DNA from: Lepidurus packardi
Taxonomy: Eukaryota > Arthropoda > Branchiopoda > Notostraca > Triopsidae
Length of the DNA: 64,000 nucleotides
NCBI GenBank assembly: GCA_023053545.1
Contig: JAKZAN010000007.1
Coordinates: forward strand, 10,680,377 to 10,744,376
Direction: 5' to 3'
Part shown: piece after piece, positions 60,646 to 64,000 of the stretch
How positions within the stretch are numbered: position 1 is the stretch's first letter
Layout of the letters: each line of letters begins with the position of its first letter
The notes under the pieces: model-generated
Database searches by the model: none
The model's input: the letters and a program-made list of their open reading frames with translations, nothing else
What the model was told of the DNA's origin: nothing
Made by a program: the position numbers and the translations under genes

Positions 60646-61206
60646 ACTCGAGTGAAACTTGTGAAAGCTTAATACCCTTGCTAATTTGTGGTTTAACCTG
60701 AACGGTATTACTCAGAGTTGTCCCTTTTCTCTTTATTTAGAGGGTGGCACAATTGACAGTGAGTGGTAGTGTTAGCACGTGTTCAGCGTGTGGTGGTGAT
60801 CCATTTCCTCCTGTTCCGCTCAGGCAACTCTTAATACCCTTGCCTTTTGTCATCCTTTAGGAGAAGGAAACGAGAACCAGCCATTGTGTATCTGCTAAGC
60901 TGCTTATTTCATGTGCTGTGGGAGCTGCCAGGAGAAGCAGATATGCCCGGAGTTGAAGAGTGTGTTGGAATCCGGCTGGGATTTTGGCGTGTATTCGAGA
61001 TTATTGCTGTTTTGGGTGGGATCCACGTGTTCGGTCAGTCGAGGTAAGAACTTGAATTTTTTCCAAAGTGTGTTTCTGGTTTCTTTTCCTAATCGCAGAG
61101 TATACTTCATGTTTGACCATGTTGTTTAACATGGTTATATAACATGTATTGATTTTTAAGTGTTTAAAATAGGTCAATTTTACATTTATTCTTTTTTTTC
61201 CCTAGG
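60646..61206 (+). repeat. Diverged first cassette upstream of the tandem cassette array
   Basis: 60859-61045 reads like the array cassettes (ATCTGCTAAGCTGCTTATTT, GGGTGGGATCCACGTGTT, GTCGAG then GTAAG) but carries extra sequence inside. From 61046 to 61206 it matches the array intron-like spacer (CATGTTGTTTAACATGG ... TTCCCTAG). Confidence 0.65.
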
Positions 61207-63061
61207 ACGTTGACGACACCGCGCTAAAAGGCCAGAACCTGCACCTGGTCGTTGGACTTGTTGTAGAATGCGAGGTCTTTCCTACGCTGTGTTAATCTGC
61301 TAAGCTGCTTATTTCATGTGCTGTGGGAGCCGCCATTTTGGCATGTTTTCAAGATTGTTGCTGTTTTTGGGTGGGATCCACGTGTTTGGTCAGTCGAGGT
61401 AAGAACTAATGTTTGAAAATGTTGTTTAACATGGTTCTAGAACATGTATTGATTTTTAAGTGTTCAAAATAGGTCAATTTTACATTTATTCTTGTTCTTT
61501 TTTTTCCTAGGACGTTGACGACACCGCGGTAAAAGGCCAGAACCTGCACCTGGTCGTTGGACTTGTTGAAGAATGCGAGGTCTTTCCTACGCTGTGTTAA
61601 TCTGCTAAGCTGCTTATTTCATGTGCTGTGGGAGCCGCCATTTTGGCATGTTTTCAAGATTGTTGCTGTTTTTGGGTGGGATCCACGTGTTTGGTCAGTC
61701 GAGGTAAGTAACTTGAATTTTTTCCAAAGTGTGTTTCTGGTTTCTTTCCCTAATCGAAGAGTATACTTCATGTTTGACCATGTTGTTTAACATGGTTATA
61801 TAACATGTATTGATTTTTAAGTGTTTAAAATAGGTCAATTTTACATTTATTCTTTTTTTTCCCTAGGACGTTGACGACACCGCGGTAAAAGGCCAGAACC
61901 TGCACCTGGTCGTTGGACTTGTTGAAGAATGCGAGGTCTTTCCTACGCTGTGTTAATCTGCTAAGCTGCTTATTTCATGTGCTGTGGGAGCCGCCATTTT
62001 GGCATGTTTTCAAGATTGTTGCTGTTTTTGGGTGGGATCCACGTGTTTGGTCAGTCGAGGTAAGTAACTTGAATTTTTTCCAAAGTGTGTTTCTGGTTTC
62101 TTTCCCTAATCGAAGAGTATACTTCATGTTTGACCATGTTGTTTAACATGGTTATATAACATGTATTGATTTTTAAGTGTTTAAAATAGGTCAATTTTAC
62201 ATTTATTCTTTTTTTTCCCTAGGACGTTGACGACACCGCGCTAAAAGGCCAGAACCTGCACCTGGTCGTTGGACTTGTTGAAGAATGCGAGGTCTTTCCT
62301 ACGCTGTGTTAATCTGCTAAGCTGCTTATTTCATGTGCTGTGGGAGCCGCCATTTTGGCATGTTTTCAAGATTGTTGCTGTTTTTGGGTGGGATCCACGT
62401 GTTTGGTCAGTCGAGGTAAGAACTAATGTTTGAAAATGTTGTTTAACATGGTTCTAGAACATGTATTGATTTTTAAGTGTTCAAAATAGGTCAATTTTAC
62501 ATTTATTCTTGTTCTTTTTTTTCCTAGGACGTTGACGACACCGCGGTAAAAGGCCAGAACCTGCACCTGGTCGTTGGACTTGTTGAAGAATGCGAGGTCT
62601 TTCCTACGCTGTGTTAATCTGCTAAGCTGCTTATTTCATGTGCTGTGGGAGCCGCCATTTTGGCATGTTTTCAAGATTGTTGCTGTTTTTGGGTGGGATC
62701 CACGTGTTTGGTCAGTCGAGGTAAGTAACTTGAATTTTTTCCAAAGTGTGTTTCTGGTTTCTTTCCCTAATCGAAGAGTATACTTCATGTTTGACCATGT
62801 TGTTTAACATGGTTATATAACATGTATTGATTTTTAAGTGTTTAAAATAGGTCAATTTTACATTTATTCTTTTTTTTCCCTAGGACGTTGACGACACCGC
62901 GCTAAAAGGCCAGAACCTGCACCTGGTCGTTGGACTTGTTGAAGAATGCGAGGTCTTTCCTACGCTGTGTCCATTGGAACACAGTCTTTTGGAAAAGATA
63001 CAGTCTTTTGAAAAAGAACACAGTATTTTGGAACACAGTCTTTTTGAGTCTTTTGGAAAAG
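61207..63061 (+). repeat. Tandem exon-like cassette array with alternating 305- and 356-bp units
   Basis: Cassettes start GACGTTGACGACACCGCG at 61207, 61511, 61867, 62223, 62528 and 62884: spacings 304, 356, 356, 305 and 356. The short type lacks a block of about 51 bp after the donor. Every unit begins after a pyrimidine-rich CCCTAG or TCCTAG acceptor and ends about 190 bp later in GTCGAG/GTAAG, a consensus donor. In the frame from the acceptor (DVDDTALKGQNLHLVVGLVE...) complete units stop at TGT TAA. The last, different unit stays open to a donor at about 63061. No known protein is recognised. Confidence 0.85.
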
Positions 63062-63534
63062 GTAAGTATATTTCGTGTATTACTCTCTGCTTTGATCCGC
63101 GTTCGCCTTTAGTTGAGTTTTATTTGTGTCAAACTTTGCGCATTGATTGATTTTTGTGTTAGTTTTCAACCCCAGTGAGGGTGTATTTTTTTTCCCATTT
63201 CCGAGAAAGCGTTCCCAGAAGAGAACGTGTCATGTTGATTTGAATTGTATTTATGGTTTTCTTGTTTATTTTCTTTTTTCCTTCCTAGTGGTGGTGTGTG
63301 GATTGGATCCTCTGACGGTGTTTCATGAAGTTTGCATGGCCTTTTGGATGTTAATTTTCCGTAATCGGGTTTGTAACGAGTAGCGAAGCATGCGCTATCC
63401 GTGGTATCTGTTCCCTTGCTGCACTGGAATTGAGTAAATAGTATTCAATGTAGGAAACGTAAGGCGCGGTTGGTGAGGAACTGGAAGAGGATGTCGTCCC
63501 CGTGGTCTCCCTACGCCAATGCTAGAAAAGAACT

Positions 63535-63775
63535 GGAAGCTGCGCCATGTAATGCTACAAGCTGAAGTAAACACTGCAAGCTGCGCCGTCTACACGCTGC
63601 AAGCTGCACTAAACACTACAAGGTGCGCCATCTACACGCTAGAAGCTGGACTAAACCTACAAGTTACGCCGTCTACAAGCTACACTAAACACTCGAAGCT
63701 GCTCCATCTAGACGCTACAAACTGCACTAGACACTACAAGCTGCTGCGCGTAGACACTACAAGCTGCACGAAGGG
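63535..63775 (+). repeat. Irregular minisatellite of ACACTACAAGCTGC-type units
   Basis: About ten imperfect copies of CTACAAGCTG(C/A) or CGCTACAAACTG, often spaced about 21 bp, with alternating CGCCGTCTACACGC / CGCCATCTACACGC. The frame happens to be open over part of it because the units are near multiples of three. No protein family is recognised. Confidence 0.7.
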
Positions 63776-64000
63776 AGGGCTTTGAGTGGCTTGACTGTGT
63801 GACTAGCCCAGATTAGCTTGATTTGATTCGTTTCTGACGCCCAACTCGTGTCACTTTTGAAGAAGACGCTGATGTTTGTGTGCCTTAGTTCGCAGATTCG
63901 TCTTTGGTGTTGATTCCGCCTGGTCCCTTTTTTATTTTGAATGAACTATGTTTATTTCTTGGTGTCTGCCTTGTGATTGTCTTTTTTCGTTTGTTTTTCG
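63776..64000. other. Right edge; end of another exon-like module
   Basis: The stretch TTCGTCTTTGGTGTTGATTCCGCCTGGT at about 63897 resembles the 56.7 kb and 58.4 kb modules, suggesting the repeat domain continues beyond the window. Nothing else is supported. Confidence 0.45.

Overview
The window is nuclear DNA from an animal, almost certainly an arthropod. The evidence is many short (roughly 55-90 bp) spliceosomal introns, metazoan genes (a Wnt ligand, a 53BP1-like protein, a WRN-type RecQ helicase, RanGAP, an unconventional myosin), a takeout/JHBP-family secreted protein, and TTAGG-type (arthropod telomere motif) repeats. I cannot name the species or order from the sequence alone.

Left part (1-31.6 kb) is a compact gene-rich block. 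In order: a TP53BP1-like gene (minus, 3' end off the window), a 3.9 kb stretch with no supportable gene, a Wnt gene closest by eye to Wnt16 (plus, first exon not found), DDA1 (minus), exocyst subunit EXOC3/Sec6 (minus), a takeout/JHBP-like gene (plus), a WRN-like RecQ helicase (minus), a partial near-identical second copy of the takeout gene's 3' end, CNOT7/CAF1 deadenylase (minus), PPIP5K inositol pyrophosphate kinase (plus), the DEAD-box helicase DDX49 (plus) and RanGAP1 (minus). These are independent housekeeping or developmental genes rather than an operon. Several are tightly packed head-to-head (EXOC3/takeout, CNOT7/PPIP5K) or tail-to-tail (DDX49/RANGAP1, 78 bp apart).

Right part (31.6-64 kb) is repeat-dominated. 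It holds a 2.54 kb non-autonomous hAT element with a perfect 8-bp target duplication, an 11.9 kb satellite array (about 67 monomers; 181-bp core monomer, 153-bp edge variant) whose monomers carry telomere-like CCTAA blocks and show higher-order structure, a second hAT element with a decayed transposase gene that abuts the satellite without a target duplication, a truncated non-LTR retrotransposon, a frameshifted myosin-V head relic, and a long tract of tandem exon-like cassettes bounded by splice-site-like sequences. Related cassette sequence also lies to the left of the satellite, so the satellite and transposons sit inside a larger low-copy repeat domain.

The observations I rate most worth following are: the higher-order, telomere-motif-bearing satellite; a (TTAGG)4 insertion that truncates the WRN-like C-terminus; the missing WRN exonuclease domain next to a recent duplication; and the splice-site-flanked cassette arrays. 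All exon joins, alignments and repeat counts were done by eye.
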